DNA of 64,000 bases from Chryseobacterium tructae. GTDB taxonomy: Bacteria > Bacteroidota > Bacteroidia > Flavobacteriales > Weeksellaceae. The notes beneath the pieces are model-generated. The model saw nothing but the letters and a program-made list of their open reading frames with translations. It made no database searches and was not told the DNA's origin. A program made the position numbers and the translations under genes. Position 1 is the first letter of the stretch. Every line of letters begins with the position of its first letter. The stretch covers positions 2,604,001-2,668,000 of the forward strand of contig NZ_JAUFQR010000001.1 in assembly GCF_030409875.1 (NCBI RefSeq), in the 5' to 3' direction. Below, one piece after another: positions 26,932-37,252 of the stretch.

Positions 26932-27360
26932 TTAATCATTTGTAGGATAATCTTTATCTAGCCAGTCCGTTTTGATATTTTTAGGAAGATTTAAAAGCTT
27001 TGCATTTTTGAATCCCAGTTCCATTAATAAGTTAAATGCAGGTCGAATGTTTGGACACTTTACAAAAGGACAACATCCACAGTAGATCACAATTTCTTTA
27101 TTTTTTGGAATGTCTTTAAGATAATTTCTTAATTTTTCCAGATTCTCAGGCTCATGAGTGGGACCTATATCTACAGACCCTTTTATAATCGCCTCTGGCC
27201 CTACGGAAATAATCAATATATCCTTAGTCTTGTGCTTTACTATTCTGGATGCCAATAATGCCGGATCCATCAGTTGGCTCTCTTTCCATGGATCTTGTGT
27301 TTGTTGTGCCTGGCTGAAAATGGAACAGACAAAACACATCATCATAAATAAATACTTCAT
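26932..27360 (-). CDS. Exported rhodanese-like protein
   Basis: A 142-residue protein with a signal peptide (MKYLFMMMCFVCSIFSQAQ) and a rhodanese domain. The active-site loop is EIVIYCGCCPFVKCPNIRPA, with several Cys where sulfur-transferases carry one, and ELGFKNAKLLNL follows. The Cys-rich loop (CGCCPFVKC) is unusual and could bind a metal or form disulfides handled by the TlpA neighbour. The start is taken at MKYLF; the frame begins 5 residues earlier. Confidence 0.85.
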   Translation of the reverse strand: MKYLFMMMCFVCSIFSQAQQTQDPWKESQLMDPALLASRIVKHKTKDILIISVGPEAIIKGSVDIGPTHEPENLEKLRNYLKDIPKNKEIVIYCGCCPFVKCPNIRPAFNLLMELGFKNAKLLNLPKNIKTDWLDKDYPTND

Positions 27361-27433
27361 GCTTCTATTTTTCACAAATATAAATGATTTGCTTAATTTT
27401 AAAGAGGTTTTTGAAGGTGTTCTTTTGCTTTTA

Positions 27434-27709
27434 TTAAGTGATTTTATTCTTTTTAGGAGTAATATGAACTACATTGGCCGCTCCCGGTTCTATAATCAGT
27501 TGGGTTCCCAATCCCCTTTCTTGTTCACGTCCCTGGATGGCAGAACCTGTTGCTAGTGTCAATTTTCCTTTAAAAACCGGATGTGGTGGAATTAATGATA
27601 TTTCAATTTCCTCCTCTTCAAGCTGTATAACAATGGAAGTTGCATCAATACGATGACGGGTTCCATCTTTAGCTATTGCAAATACCGGATAAGGTTTAGT
27701 TTCTTCCAT
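27434..27709 (-). CDS. Hypothetical 91-residue protein
   Basis: Not recognised. MEETKPYPVFAIAKDGTRHRIDATSIVIQLEE begins a beta-strand-rich, acidic protein without signal or membrane segments. The middle (IEISLIPPHPVFKGKLTLATG) also predicts strands. The opposite-strand frame is less protein-like. It lies 73 bp upstream of the rhodanese gene on the same strand. Confidence 0.55.
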   Translation of the reverse strand: MEETKPYPVFAIAKDGTRHRIDATSIVIQLEEEEIEISLIPPHPVFKGKLTLATGSAIQGREQERGLGTQLIIEPGAANVVHITPKKNKIT

Positions 27710-27834
27710 GTAATATGATTTTTAGCAAAGATAAAATTTCAAATGAATCCACTTTTTGTATTTTAGTAGTGAAAAATGAATAACAGTCAATAATTGACGG
27801 TAATTTCAATAATTTTAAAGTATTCTTTCATTCT

Positions 27835-28941
27835 ATGAAAATCAATCCTCCAGATCATTGGGTAAATTTTATAAAGGTTTTTACTAACAAGTTCAAAGAT
27901 GACATTGTTTATGATGTAGTACGTGTTTTCAGAACCGAAGAAGAGATTCAGGAACGCTATGATACTTATGGGTTTGAAGAATTTCTTCCGGGATATATTC
28001 CTGTAGTGGATGATTCCGGTGGGCAGGTTGCTGTCATATCGAAAGATGGCAGTAATACAAAAGTATATCTAAGTTCATATGGAACACTGCAGGAACAGTA
28101 TTTTGAAGTTTTAGATCGTGACCTATTCCACTGGATGCAGAGGAAATTTCCTTTTGATAGAGAGCAAAAGACAATATCAGCTGCAGAAATTAAGAAAAGA
28201 GAAGAACACAATACTTTATGGTTTCAAAAGATTTTATCATTTCCTTTCATTATAGAGTTTTTGAAAGTACCAATCAGCATTGAAGGACTTGCGTTACCTG
28301 AGAATTTTGCTTCTGCAGAGCATATCTATTATTTTCAGGATGGGTATCACTATAATTCTGTTGAGAATAAAGTTCTGACAGGTGATGCTCTGGGAGAGTT
28401 TAAGCCAACCTGGATTGTCTTGGCCTCCAATTATTTTGCAGATCCTTTTTTTGTAGACTTGAATGAAGCTAAAAATGATTTTCCCGTCTATTTTGCTTAT
28501 CAAGGACAAGGAAATTGGGAACCTCTAAAAGTTGCTGAAAGTTTAAAAACATTTCAGAAAATATTAAATGTAATGCAAAGCTTAAGAACCGATAAAACGA
28601 GTTTAATTGATTATTTCGATGAAAATATAGATCTTGAAAACCCTTTCTGGAAGGAAGTATACGCAAGTATTGAAGACGAGAATGAATGTGATTCAGAACC
28701 AATAGAACCATATGAATCAATAGGTTCAGAAGCCCATTTGTACATTACCGATATCGGACCTAATAAAATGAAGGTTATTGCATTACTAAAAAAAGAATTC
28801 GGTCTCTCCGGAACAGAAGCTCTGGAGCTCAGTAAAAAACCTAAAATATTGTTCAGAACCGGGTATAGTAAATGGCTGGAGTATGACCGTAAGCAACTGG
28901 AAGAGCTCGGTGCGAAAGTTGAATTCGTAATCTTGGATTAA
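27835..28941 (+). CDS. SUKH (SMI1/KNR4)-like protein with C-terminal ribosomal L7/L12-like domain
   Basis: A 368-residue cytosolic protein. Residues ~25-110 (EEFLPGYIPVVDDSGGQVAVISKDG ... VYLSSYGTL) and ~150-250 (WIVLASNYFADPFFVDLNEAKNDFPVYFAYQGQGNWEPLKVAESLKTF) read as SUKH-superfamily segments, often found in toxin-immunity proteins. Residues ~300-368 (NKMKVIALLKKEFGLSGTEALELSKKPKILFRTG ... LEELGAKVEFVIL) match the C-terminal domain of ribosomal protein L7/L12. No toxin gene adjoins it. Function is inference only: immunity or a protein-binding role. Confidence 0.75.
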   Translation: MKINPPDHWVNFIKVFTNKFKDDIVYDVVRVFRTEEEIQERYDTYGFEEFLPGYIPVVDDSGGQVAVISKDGSNTKVYLSSYGTLQEQYFEVLDRDLFHWMQRKFPFDREQKTISAAEIKKREEHNTLWFQKILSFPFIIEFLKVPISIEGLALPENFASAEHIYYFQDGYHYNSVENKVLTGDALGEFKPTWIVLASNYFADPFFVDLNEAKNDFPVYFAYQGQGNWEPLKVAESLKTFQKILNVMQSLRTDKTSLIDYFDENIDLENPFWKEVYASIEDENECDSEPIEPYESIGSEAHLYITDIGPNKMKVIALLKKEFGLSGTEALELSKKPKILFRTGYSKWLEYDRKQLEELGAKVEFVILD

Positions 28942-29070
28942 TAATTATCCAAGATTTTCAGTCTCTGGTATCACAATAATTTCTTATTGTTTTTAAAGGC
29001 GTTTTATCTATTTAAAGACAAATATTTTATACATTTATATAAAGTATTGTGAATCAAAAAGACCTTTATC

Positions 29071-30749
29071 ATGGAAGAAACATTCCAGCCTGATGCTATT
29101 ATTATTGGAACCGGTTTAGCTGGACTTACTGCTGCGATGGAAATCACGGATGTCGGGAAAAAAGTATTGCTTCTGGATCAGGAAACCGAACAAAATATCG
29201 GTGGACAGGCTTTCTGGTCATTTGGTGGACTTTTCCTCATTAACTCTCCCCAACAACGAAGAGTGGGGATTAAAGATTCTTATGAACTGGCTTTACAAGA
29301 TTGGAAAGGAACGGCAGGTTTCGACCGTGAAGAAGATTATTGGCCTCGTAAATGGGCAGAAGCGTATCTGAAATTTGCAGCCGGTGAAAAATATGAATAC
29401 ATTTCTAAACTTGGTATTAAACTAATGTTTATGGTAGGCTGGGCAGAACGTGGTGACGGATCGGCCACCGGCCACGGAAATTCTGTTCCCCGTTTTCATG
29501 TAAGTTGGGGAACAGGTACAGGCGTTATAAAACCTTTTGTGAAAAAAGCCTATCAAGCTAAAGAAAAAGGTCTCTTACAAATGAAATTCCGGCATAGAGT
29601 AACAGAATTGATCGTTAAAAACGGAAAGATAACAGGTCTGAAAGGTGATATTCTTGAAAATGATGCTCAGGAAAGAGGCGTTGCTACCAACAGAAATATA
29701 ATCTCACAATTTGAATATTCTGCTAGTCATATTATCATTGCCTCAGGAGGTATAGGAGCCAATCACGAATTGGTAAGGAAAAACTGGCCCGAAAGACTGG
29801 GAACTCCTCCGGAAAATATGGTTTGTGGAGTTCCTGCCTATGTAGATGGGAAGATGATTGGTATTGCTGAAAATGCAGGAGCCAATATCATCAACCGTGA
29901 TCGCATGTGGCATTATACAGAAGGTTTACAAAACTGGAATCCTATCTGGCCTAATCACGGAATTCGAATACTTCCCGGCCCTTCTTCCCTATGGTTGGAT
30001 GCCAAAGGAAACGCCTCCCTGCTCCATTTCTTCCAGGATTTGATACTCTGGGTACTCTGAAGTATATTCAGGATTCAGGATATTCTTATTCTTGGTTTAT
30101 TCTGACTCAAAAAATCATCAAAAAAGAATTTGCACTTTCTGGTTCTGAACAGAATCCGGATATTACCAATAAGGATTATATTCTTTTCCTGAAACGAATA
30201 TTTGGTAAAAAAGCTCCCGGTCCCGTTGAAGCTTTTAAAGAGCATGGTAAAGATTTTATTGTTTCTGACAACCTTAAAGATCTGGTAGAAAAAATGAATC
30301 AACTGACAGGCAATCACCTTCTGAATTATGAAAAAATAAAATCTCAGATCGAAGCCAGAGATCGAGAACTGGACAATCAATTTTCAAAAGATACCCAGGT
30401 TAATTATATCAGAAGTACCCGAAGCTATTTGGGGGATAAATTGGGGAGAGTGGCAACTCCACATAAGATTCTTTCTCCTGAAAATGGCCCTTTAATTGCA
30501 GTTAGGCTGAATATTTTAACCCGAAAGACATTGGGTGGAATAAAAACCAACCTTAACGGACAGGTTTTAAGAGAAGATGATAGCATTATTGAAGGACTTT
30601 ATGCTGCTGGTGAAGTGGCTGGCTTCGGTGGTGGCGGAATGCACGGATACCGCGCTTTAGAAGGAACATTTCTTGGTGGATGTATTTTCTCAGGAATGAA
30701 AGCCGGAAAGTATATTGCCGGATTAAAAAAGGATAATTCAAATCTATAA
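29071..30749 (+). CDS. FAD-binding dehydrogenase (KstD/fumarate reductase-like), frameshifted as read
   Basis: A repaired length of 559 residues. The N-terminal FAD motif is AIIIGTGLAGLTAAMEITDVGKKVLLLDQE. The middle has GHGNSVPRFHVSWGTGTGVIKPF and IIIASGGIGANHELVRKNWP. The C-terminus carries the second FAD contact, YAAGEVAGFGGGGMHGYRALEGTFLGGCIFSGMKAG. The family contains 3-ketosteroid-1-dehydrogenase-like and fumarate reductase-like flavoproteins; the substrate is unknown. One missing A in the run 30009-30011 breaks the frame, and repair gives LDAKGKRLPAPFLPGFDTLG. It lies 9 bp before an SDR gene. Confidence 0.88.
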
Positions 30750-30758
30750 AGCCACGGA

Positions 30759-31560
30759 ATGAGCAACTATTATAATAACAAAGTCGTTTGGATTACAGGA
30801 GCGTCATCAGGAATTGGTGAAGCTTTGGTAAAAGAACTGGCAGAGAATAGCAATGCAAAAGTGATTCTTTCCTCCAGAAACGAGGAACAGTTGTATGAAG
30901 TGGCCGAAAGTATTGGACTTACCGTTAATCAATATGCAGTAATTCCTTTGGATCTGAAGAACTATAAAGAAATGCCTACTATCGCAGCTCAAGCTGTAGC
31001 AGCCTTTGGGAAATTGATATTCTGATCAATAATGCAGGATTATCCCAACGTTCTCTGGCCATGGAAACAGATATAGAAGTGGATAAGCGTTTAATGGATG
31101 TCGATTTTATCGGGACAGTAGCTTTAACGAAAGCTGTAATTCCTTATATGATAAAAAATCAAGGCGGGCAGATTGCGGTAGTTTCAAGTCTTATGGGTGT
31201 ATTCGGAGCACCAATGCGGAGTGGCTATGCTGCGGCTAAACATGCTCTTCATGGTTTCTTTGATGCTTTACGGGCTGAATTGTATGCTCAACGTATTTCG
31301 GTAACGATAATTTGTCCGGGATTTATACAAACCAACATTTCCATTCATGCGGTAACGGGTGATGGCTCAACACAAGGAACGATGGATGATGCCACGAATA
31401 ACGGTATGCCGGTAGATGTTTCGCTAAAAAAATGCTGAATGCCATTGAAAAAAAGAAAAACCAAAAAGCCATCGGCGGCAAAGAAGTATTGGGGGTTTAT
31501 CTGAAGAGATTCTTCCCTGCCCTGTTGGCAAAAATCATCCGAAAAGCAAAGGTAGTCTGA
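30759..31560 (+). CDS. Short-chain dehydrogenase/reductase, two frame breaks as read
   Basis: An NAD(P)-dependent classical SDR of 267 residues after repair. The cofactor motif is VVWITGASSGIGEAL, the structural motif INNAGLSQRS is split by the first break, and the catalytic set is Ser in AVVSSLMG with YAAAKHALH (Tyr-x-x-x-Lys). Restoring an A at 31011-31013 gives FGKIDILINNAG. Restoring a T at 31419-31421 gives DVFAKKMLNAIEKKKNQ and moves the stop from 31438 to 31558-31560. It follows the FAD dehydrogenase, so both may act on the same substrate. Confidence 0.88.
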
Positions 31561-31713
31561 AATTTTTTTTATAAAGAATAAATAGTTCGTGAAATTATAG
31601 TTTTAATGGCTTGCCTAAAATAATTAGGACTTTATGAAATTGATGCTTCTTCTATCAGTAAAATGTATCCGTTTTAAAGTAATATGTCTACCTGTTTTGA
31701 AATAGAGTGCCTG

Positions 31714-31721
31714 TACATTTG
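31714..31721 (+). promoter_or_regulatory. Probable -7 promoter box of the hydrolase gene
   Basis: TACATTTG matches the Bacteroidetes -7 box. A TTTG lies 14 bp upstream, shorter than the usual spacer, so the site is uncertain. It is 44 bp before the start codon. Confidence 0.35.
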
Positions 31722-31765
31722 TATCATAAAATAATCACAGTGTTCATCACTAAAAAACAAGTATT

Positions 31766-32689
31766 ATGATTCAATCAGTAACATTTAAAAACCTTAATTG
31801 GGACGTAGCAGCAAACCTGTATTTCCCACCTAACTTTGACGAGAATAAAAAATATGCAACCATTATCAGTGCTCATCCGATAGGAAGCTGCAAAGAACAA
31901 ACCTCCGGAAATGTGTATGGACAGGCATTAGCAGATGCAGGATTTGTAGTATTGGCATTCGATGCTTCATTTCAGGGAGCCAGTGGCGGAGATATCCGTT
32001 TCATTGAAGATCCTACATTAAGAGTAGAAGATTTCCGTTGTGCTTGCGATTATCTTGTCACTCTTCCCTATGTAGATGAAAAACGTATTGGAGTATTAGG
32101 AATCTGTGGCGGCGGCGGTTATGCAATGAATGCCGCAATGACAGAACGCCGTATCAAAGCTATTGGAAGCGTTACAGGGGTTAACTATGGGAGACTTTGG
32201 AGAGAAGCATTTGGAAACTGGAGTCCTATTGAAGCGCTGGAGAAAATTGCAGAGCAACGTACTGCAGAAGTAAGAGGAACAGAACGTCTTATTGGCCAGT
32301 TTTTACCGTCATCTGTGGAGGCAGGAAAAGCAGCAGGAATTAAAGATATTGACGTGTTGGAAGCTACAGAGTACTACAAAACTCCTAGAGGTGAAAAACC
32401 TCATGGAGCAACAAGTTATTTATATTCCAGAAGCAGTGCCGCAGTGGGTTGGGACGCTTTTCATTTGGCAGAAGTATTATTAAGTCAGCCATTAATGGTT
32501 GTAATTGGTGATAAACCCGGAGGTTTTGGAGCTTACAGAGATGGACTGGAAATTATGAGAAGAGCTAGATCTGAGAAAAAAGAGCTTGTTATTGCAGAAG
32601 GATGGTCGCATTATGAATTATATGATCAGCCGGAACCCGTAAAAATAGCATTAGACAAATTGATTCCTTTCTATCAGGAAAATCTGTAG
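31766..32689 (+). CDS. Alpha/beta hydrolase (YcjY/dienelactone hydrolase-like)
   Basis: A 307-residue cytosolic hydrolase. It starts MIQSVTFKNLNWDVAANLYFPPNFDE. The HPIGSCKEQTSGN oxyanion-region block, GICGGGGYAMNAA (G-x-C-x-G-G nucleophile elbow with Cys, not Ser) and the late His in EGWSHYELYDQPEP fit the YcjY group of dienelactone-hydrolase-like proteins. The Cys nucleophile is as in dienelactone hydrolases. Substrate unknown. It has its own promoter region after a ~205-bp gap. Confidence 0.88.
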   Translation: MIQSVTFKNLNWDVAANLYFPPNFDENKKYATIISAHPIGSCKEQTSGNVYGQALADAGFVVLAFDASFQGASGGDIRFIEDPTLRVEDFRCACDYLVTLPYVDEKRIGVLGICGGGGYAMNAAMTERRIKAIGSVTGVNYGRLWREAFGNWSPIEALEKIAEQRTAEVRGTERLIGQFLPSSVEAGKAAGIKDIDVLEATEYYKTPRGEKPHGATSYLYSRSSAAVGWDAFHLAEVLLSQPLMVVIGDKPGGFGAYRDGLEIMRRARSEKKELVIAEGWSHYELYDQPEPVKIALDKLIPFYQENL

Positions 32690-33053
32690 CAGAATGCTGG
32701 ACTTGGTGTTAAAGGTTGGAGGATTGTCGATCGATTCTGATGAAGCGAATGTTATCCAGTTGCTTTATAGAATCAGTGGAGTTGATTCCATCTTTGTCTC
32801 CTTAAACATGTAACATATGCCTCTTAAAACTTTGCGCTGGAAAAACATACTTTAACTTAGAGAACCGGAAGGGAATCATTTCTTTTTTTTAAGATTCATC
32901 AAAATTTTGGTGTTGAGACATTTTTTCAATCAATACGCAGTGTTTTTAATCTGAATATGAGGTTTCGGCGGCCGAAGGCCGCCGAAACCATTTATAAATA
33001 ATTTTTTAAAATCTTAATACAACCTAATGGTTTAAAAGTTAAATGTGATAAAA
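32690..33053. other. Intergenic stretch between convergent genes
   Basis: A 364-bp region with no convincing open frame. It contains the perfect hairpin at 32961-32989 and otherwise AT-rich sequence. Confidence 0.5.
32961..32989. repeat. Perfect GC-rich hairpin, 13-bp stem with GAA loop
   Basis: GGTTTCGGCGGCC at 32961-32973, loop GAA, and the exact complement at 32977-32989. In an AT-rich genome this stem is striking. No long T-run follows on either strand, so it is not a standard terminator. It lies between convergent genes and could stop transcription in both directions or be a REP-like unit. Confidence 0.7.
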
Positions 33054-33854
33054 TCAGAAATTCTTAACCAATCCTATTCCTACTATTTTATTCTGATAGA
33101 AAGGCATAACCATTGTAGAACTTGACAGATTCTTAGCTTTATTCTTTCCGCGCAACATCCCATCAATCCTTGGGAAAAGCCAATAGGCCAATTCTGTAGA
33201 AAGAATTCCAAAACCTGCGCCTGCAACAACATCGCCCAGCCAATGTTTGTCATTCAACATCCGGTATACTCCTGTAAAAATAGCAAATGGATATCCGGAA
33301 AGACTGAGCCAGAAATTGGTGTCCTTATATTCCCTGAACATAAATTGTGCAGAAGAAAAAGCTGTAGCAGAATGTCCCGAAGGAAAAGAAAGCGTATTAG
33401 ACTTATCGGGTCTTTCTTCTTTGACAAGATACTTTAAGGGTATCGTAAATGCTGCGGAAATCAATTGTGATGAAGCACAGATAATAGTGCGGTCTCTCAG
33501 ATTATGTTTCCCTTTTATTCCTATCGCATTCAGCCCGTATACCATTACTGCAGGAGCATATTGGGTATAATTATCCAGGTTCATCTGTGCAGGTTGGTGC
33601 TCATTGATCTCTGTACGGGTAGAAAAATTCAGTTGTTTAAGTTTATCTGTTGTTAAAGCTGCTACTCCATAGGTAATGAATGCTGCAGGAATAATCAGAC
33701 TTTTATAATTCAACTTACCTGGCCGAATAATAGACAAACTATCTTGTTTAGGCTCATTAACAACAATAGTATCATTGTTCTGAGCTTTAATTTTGCTGAT
33801 AACTGAAGTGAAAACCAGTAAATAGATCAGTAATTTTTGACAAGATCTTTTCAT
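33054..33854 (-). CDS. PAP2-family phosphatase, envelope-associated
   Basis: A 266-residue protein with an N-terminal signal/anchor (KLLIYLLVFTSVISKIKAQ) and the PAP2 motifs in order: KYLVKEERP (KxxxxxxRP), FPSGHSATAFSS (PSGH) and the final HWLGDVVAGAGFG (SRxxxxxHxxxD-type). It removes phosphate from lipid substrates such as undecaprenyl pyrophosphate or lipid A precursors in this family. It is the last gene of a minus-strand group after the TonB-type receptor (21 bp). Confidence 0.9.
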   Translation of the reverse strand: MKRSCQKLLIYLLVFTSVISKIKAQNNDTIVVNEPKQDSLSIIRPGKLNYKSLIIPAAFITYGVAALTTDKLKQLNFSTRTEINEHQPAQMNLDNYTQYAPAVMVYGLNAIGIKGKHNLRDRTIICASSQLISAAFTIPLKYLVKEERPDKSNTLSFPSGHSATAFSSAQFMFREYKDTNFWLSLSGYPFAIFTGVYRMLNDKHWLGDVVAGAGFGILSTELAYWLFPRIDGMLRGKNKAKNLSSSTMVMPFYQNKIVGIGLVKNF

Positions 33855-33875
33855 TGTACATAGATTGGTTTTATA

Positions 33876-36292
33876 TTAAAATTTATAATTGTAACCCAGT
33901 CTTACTACTTGGGTTTCATAATAATCATTGCTGGTATAAGCAAATCCCATCCCCTGAATGTTTTTCTTAATAACCATCGTATTCAAGAGGTCAGAGGCGT
34001 TTAAGAATAGTTCTCCCTTCCCTTTCTGAATGGCTTTTTTCAATCCAACATCCATGGTGAATCTTGCCTTTATTTTTCCTTGAGGAATAACATCCGGAGC
34101 CAGATAAACCGCGGTAAGCTGAACATTCAGGCCTTTTGAAAAACGAAGGATATTATTCAGCTTTATATTTCCGGAAACAGCAGTCTGCCTGTCTGCAGAA
34201 AATGTATTGGGTTGAGGATATAAATTCTGGACTGTAAAAGCGTCAATTTGATTGCGATAGATATTCCCATTGATATTGAATGAGTATACATCCGAAACCT
34301 TTTGATTCCAGATTGCTTCCAGTCCTGTATTATAACTTTTGCCTGCATTTTGAAAAATGGCATAGATCAGATTACTGCCCGGTACGATACTGGAGATACG
34401 GGTAATTGTTCCATTGGAAAAACGATGATAGAGAGCAGAATACAGATATCCGTTATCCCAATTGTATTTATATCCCAACTCAATAGAATTGGTAAACTGT
34501 GGCCTTAATGCCGGATTTCCTACTTTAATGATTTCAGCATCATCGTATTTTGGAAATATTCTGATATCTACTTCATTCGGACGGTCTACCCTTCTGTTAT
34601 AAAATACCGAAAACTTGTTATGATCATCAAGTTTATAAGCTAATCTAAAGTTGGGAAACGGCTGGGTATAATTATATCCATCACTTTTATAAGTAGGATG
34701 ATTAGGATTTACATCGTATTCAATTCTTACATATTCCAGTCTTAGTCCAAGCTCAGCTTCCCATTTTTCATTCTCAAAAATATAGTTTCCGTATACAGCA
34801 GGGATAAATTCTTTATAGTCAGCCTTACCACCGGCAGATACATCGAGTACAGAATTGGCTCCGGGAATGAAATTCATATTGGTAGGAATACTTCTGCTTC
34901 TCAGTTTAATACCTGTTTCAATTCTACCATATTTCAATGGTTGATATAATCTACGTTAAAATCATAAACCTGCTCATCTGATAAGAGTTTAAAGGCATCA
35001 GTTCCTGTAGAAGCCGGTAAATAATTATCATAGAAGTATTTTTCATCCTCCCTGTGAAACGTATAATTGAATCCAACATTTAATAAATGACCTGCTTCCT
35101 TAAATTTATGCTGATAAGAAGCACTCCCCATTATGGTGGTTTTGAGCTCATCTTCTAAAAATTGCCACAGACGAAGACGCTGAGACATGTCTCCATTAAA
35201 AAATGGCTGATCTCCACGATCAATAATTTTTTCACTTCCGTACATTCCTGAAACCGTTAACGTATTTTGCGCATCAATATTCCAGTCTAATCCTGCTTTT
35301 GTGGTAAAGAAGTTGGTATTTCTGTTTCTTTTCAGCTGAGAATTGATAACTGTTCCATTATCATAAGTACGGGTTACAAATTCATTTTTATTCAGTGTTT
35401 CCGTGTATAAATTATCAGCTTGTAGAAATAGATTGACCTTATTTTTTCTGTAATTGAGAGAAAGCGATGGATTAATTTTTGGTGTCAATGTATATTGAAG
35501 TCTTATGGTTGGTAAGTTCTCTTTTCTTACCCATAATGAACCCAGACCTGTCGTAAAGCCGAGCTTTCCGTTCCATCCATTTTGTTTATTTTTCTTCATG
35601 ATAATATTGATGATTCCGGCATTCCCGTTGGCATCATACTTTGAAGAAGGATTGTTGATAATCTCAATTTTCTCAATAGCTGAAGACGGAATATTATCAA
35701 GTCCTGTCTGACTGCCAAATCCGGTAAGAGCGGTTTGTTTACCATCAATAAGAACGGTTACCTTATCATTTCCTCTTAATTGTACTTTCCCGTCCTGTAC
35801 TGTGATTCCGGGAAGATTCTGCATACTCTGTAATACAGAACCTCCACTTTGGCTGATATTATCTGCTACAGAATACGTTTTTTTGTCAAGCTTGTTATCA
35901 ATTTCATTTTTTTTAGAAGCAGAGACAACCACTTCTTCGATCTTTGTTTCCTGTTCCTGTTTTTGTGCCAGCTCTATAGATGGAATTTCCAGAAATTCAG
36001 AAAGGCTTCCAATAAAAACAGATTGTTTATGCATATGATATCCTGGAATAGAGACCTCCAACAGGTAATGATCCGGTTTAACTCCGCTAATTGAAAATCG
36101 GCCCTCTTCATTGGTAATTGTTCCGGAAACAAACGCTGTATCTTTTTCCTTTTTTAAAATAATGTTGGAATAAGGAAGAGCTTCCTTGTCCTTAGTAGTA
36201 ACTTTTCCGGAAAAAGTGACTGAAGTGACTTGTGCTGTCACCATAGAAGAAATGGCAACGGCCGGAAAAAGGAAGAATTTCGATCTGTTCAT
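33876..36292 (-). CDS. TonB-dependent/outer-membrane beta-barrel protein with CarboxypepD_reg-like domain, frameshifted as read
   Basis: 805 residues after repair. Order: signal peptide (KFFLFPAVAISSMVTAQ), an Ig-like regulatory domain (~25-100: SGKVTTKDKEALPYSNIILKKEKDTAFVSGTITNEEGRFSI), a linker, a plug (~130-225: SVLQSMQNLPGITVQDGKVQLRGNDKVTVLIDGKQ), then an OMP_b-brl_3 barrel ending VVRLGYNYKF, a terminal aromatic as in outer-membrane proteins. Restoring a C (two G at 34939-34940 on the plus strand) gives DYINPLKYGRIETG. Ligand unknown. It follows the DUF347 gene. Confidence 0.88.
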
Positions 36293-36333
36293 ATAGTTTA
36301 AGCTTTAATTACTGATTATTTATCGTCTAGAAT

Positions 36334-37086
36334 TCAATTTTGAAGAGCTTGTTTGTTATTGTGTTTTCGTTGTGAAATAAGAATCATAACAATCATTAAA
36401 GCAAAAGATACTAGCGAAGCATTGATGGTTCCGAGATCAAGACCTCCTTTGGTAAGCGGCTTCGTCAAAAGATCTCCAAAAGTAGCTCCAAAGGGTCGGG
36501 TAAATACAAAGGCGATCCAAAACAGAAGAACATGATTGATCTTTGTAAAATAATGGAGTAATACAACGATCAGAATAATAAGTCCGGTGATAAAAGCTCC
36601 CGTCATATAACCCAATCCCATATTGTCACTCAGGAAATCTCCAAATGCAGTTCCAAGGCTGTTGGAAAATAAAATAGCAGTCCAGTAATAGAACTCTTTA
36701 TTTCTTTCAAAAATGGGATAGACTTCAAGGTTTCCATATTTTTTATACCACAAGAAAAGTGAAATTAAGAGGCCGGAAAGAAGAACTAAACTCCCTACTA
36801 GATATCCTGCTTTCAATGTTCTGTCAATAAAATCCGAAATTTCTGTTCCTAAAGTGGTCGTTCCGATAATGACCAGCCAATAGACAGCTGGAATATACTT
36901 TTTGACACCAAGCTGTATGGAGAGAATAAGGATGAAAAAGAATAAGGTAATGAGAATCCCTTTGGTATATCCCAAATTCAGGGTCATGGAAATAAAATCT
37001 CCAAGAGTTTCTCCTAATGTGGTTGCTACAATTTTCATAAGCCAGAAAAGGATCGTAACTGCTGCTACTTTGTTTGCTGTTCTCAT
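36334..37086 (-). CDS. Multi-pass membrane protein with four DUF347 repeats (COG4705)
   Basis: A 250-residue inner-membrane protein with ~8-9 hydrophobic segments. Four copies of a repeat, (T/S)xG..xxDFxxxxLxxGY, occur as TTLGETLGDFISMTLNLGY, TTLGTEISDFIDRTLKAGY, NSLGTAFGDFLSDNMGLGY and RPFGATFGDLLTKPLTKGG. This is the DUF347 repeat, of unknown function. The start is taken at MRTANK; the frame goes ten residues upstream. It lies between the receptor and the TauE/SafE gene. Confidence 0.88.
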   Translation of the reverse strand: MRTANKVAAVTILFWLMKIVATTLGETLGDFISMTLNLGYTKGILITLFFFILILSIQLGVKKYIPAVYWLVIIGTTTLGTEISDFIDRTLKAGYLVGSLVLLSGLLISLFLWYKKYGNLEVYPIFERNKEFYYWTAILFSNSLGTAFGDFLSDNMGLGYMTGAFITGLIILIVVLLHYFTKINHVLLFWIAFVFTRPFGATFGDLLTKPLTKGGLDLGTINASLVSFALMIVMILISQRKHNNKQALQN

Positions 37087-37162
37087 TGTATCTTTTTTTA
37101 TTGGTTTAAACTTCAAAAGATTAATGTTTGTACACTCTTCTTTTTTTCTTACTAATACCTAT

Positions 37163-37184
37163 TTTTTGCCACGAATGCACGAAT
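37163..37184. repeat. Dispersed intergenic repeat, copy 1
   Basis: TTTTTGCCACGAATGCACGA followed by AT recurs at 46322-46343 with one mismatch. It lies in the gap upstream of the DUF347 gene. Confidence 0.6.
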
Positions 37185-37252
37185 AATTTTATTCTATGTT
37201 TCTATGTGGTTTAAAAAATTACAACATAGATTACATAGTTTTTAGAGCTATG

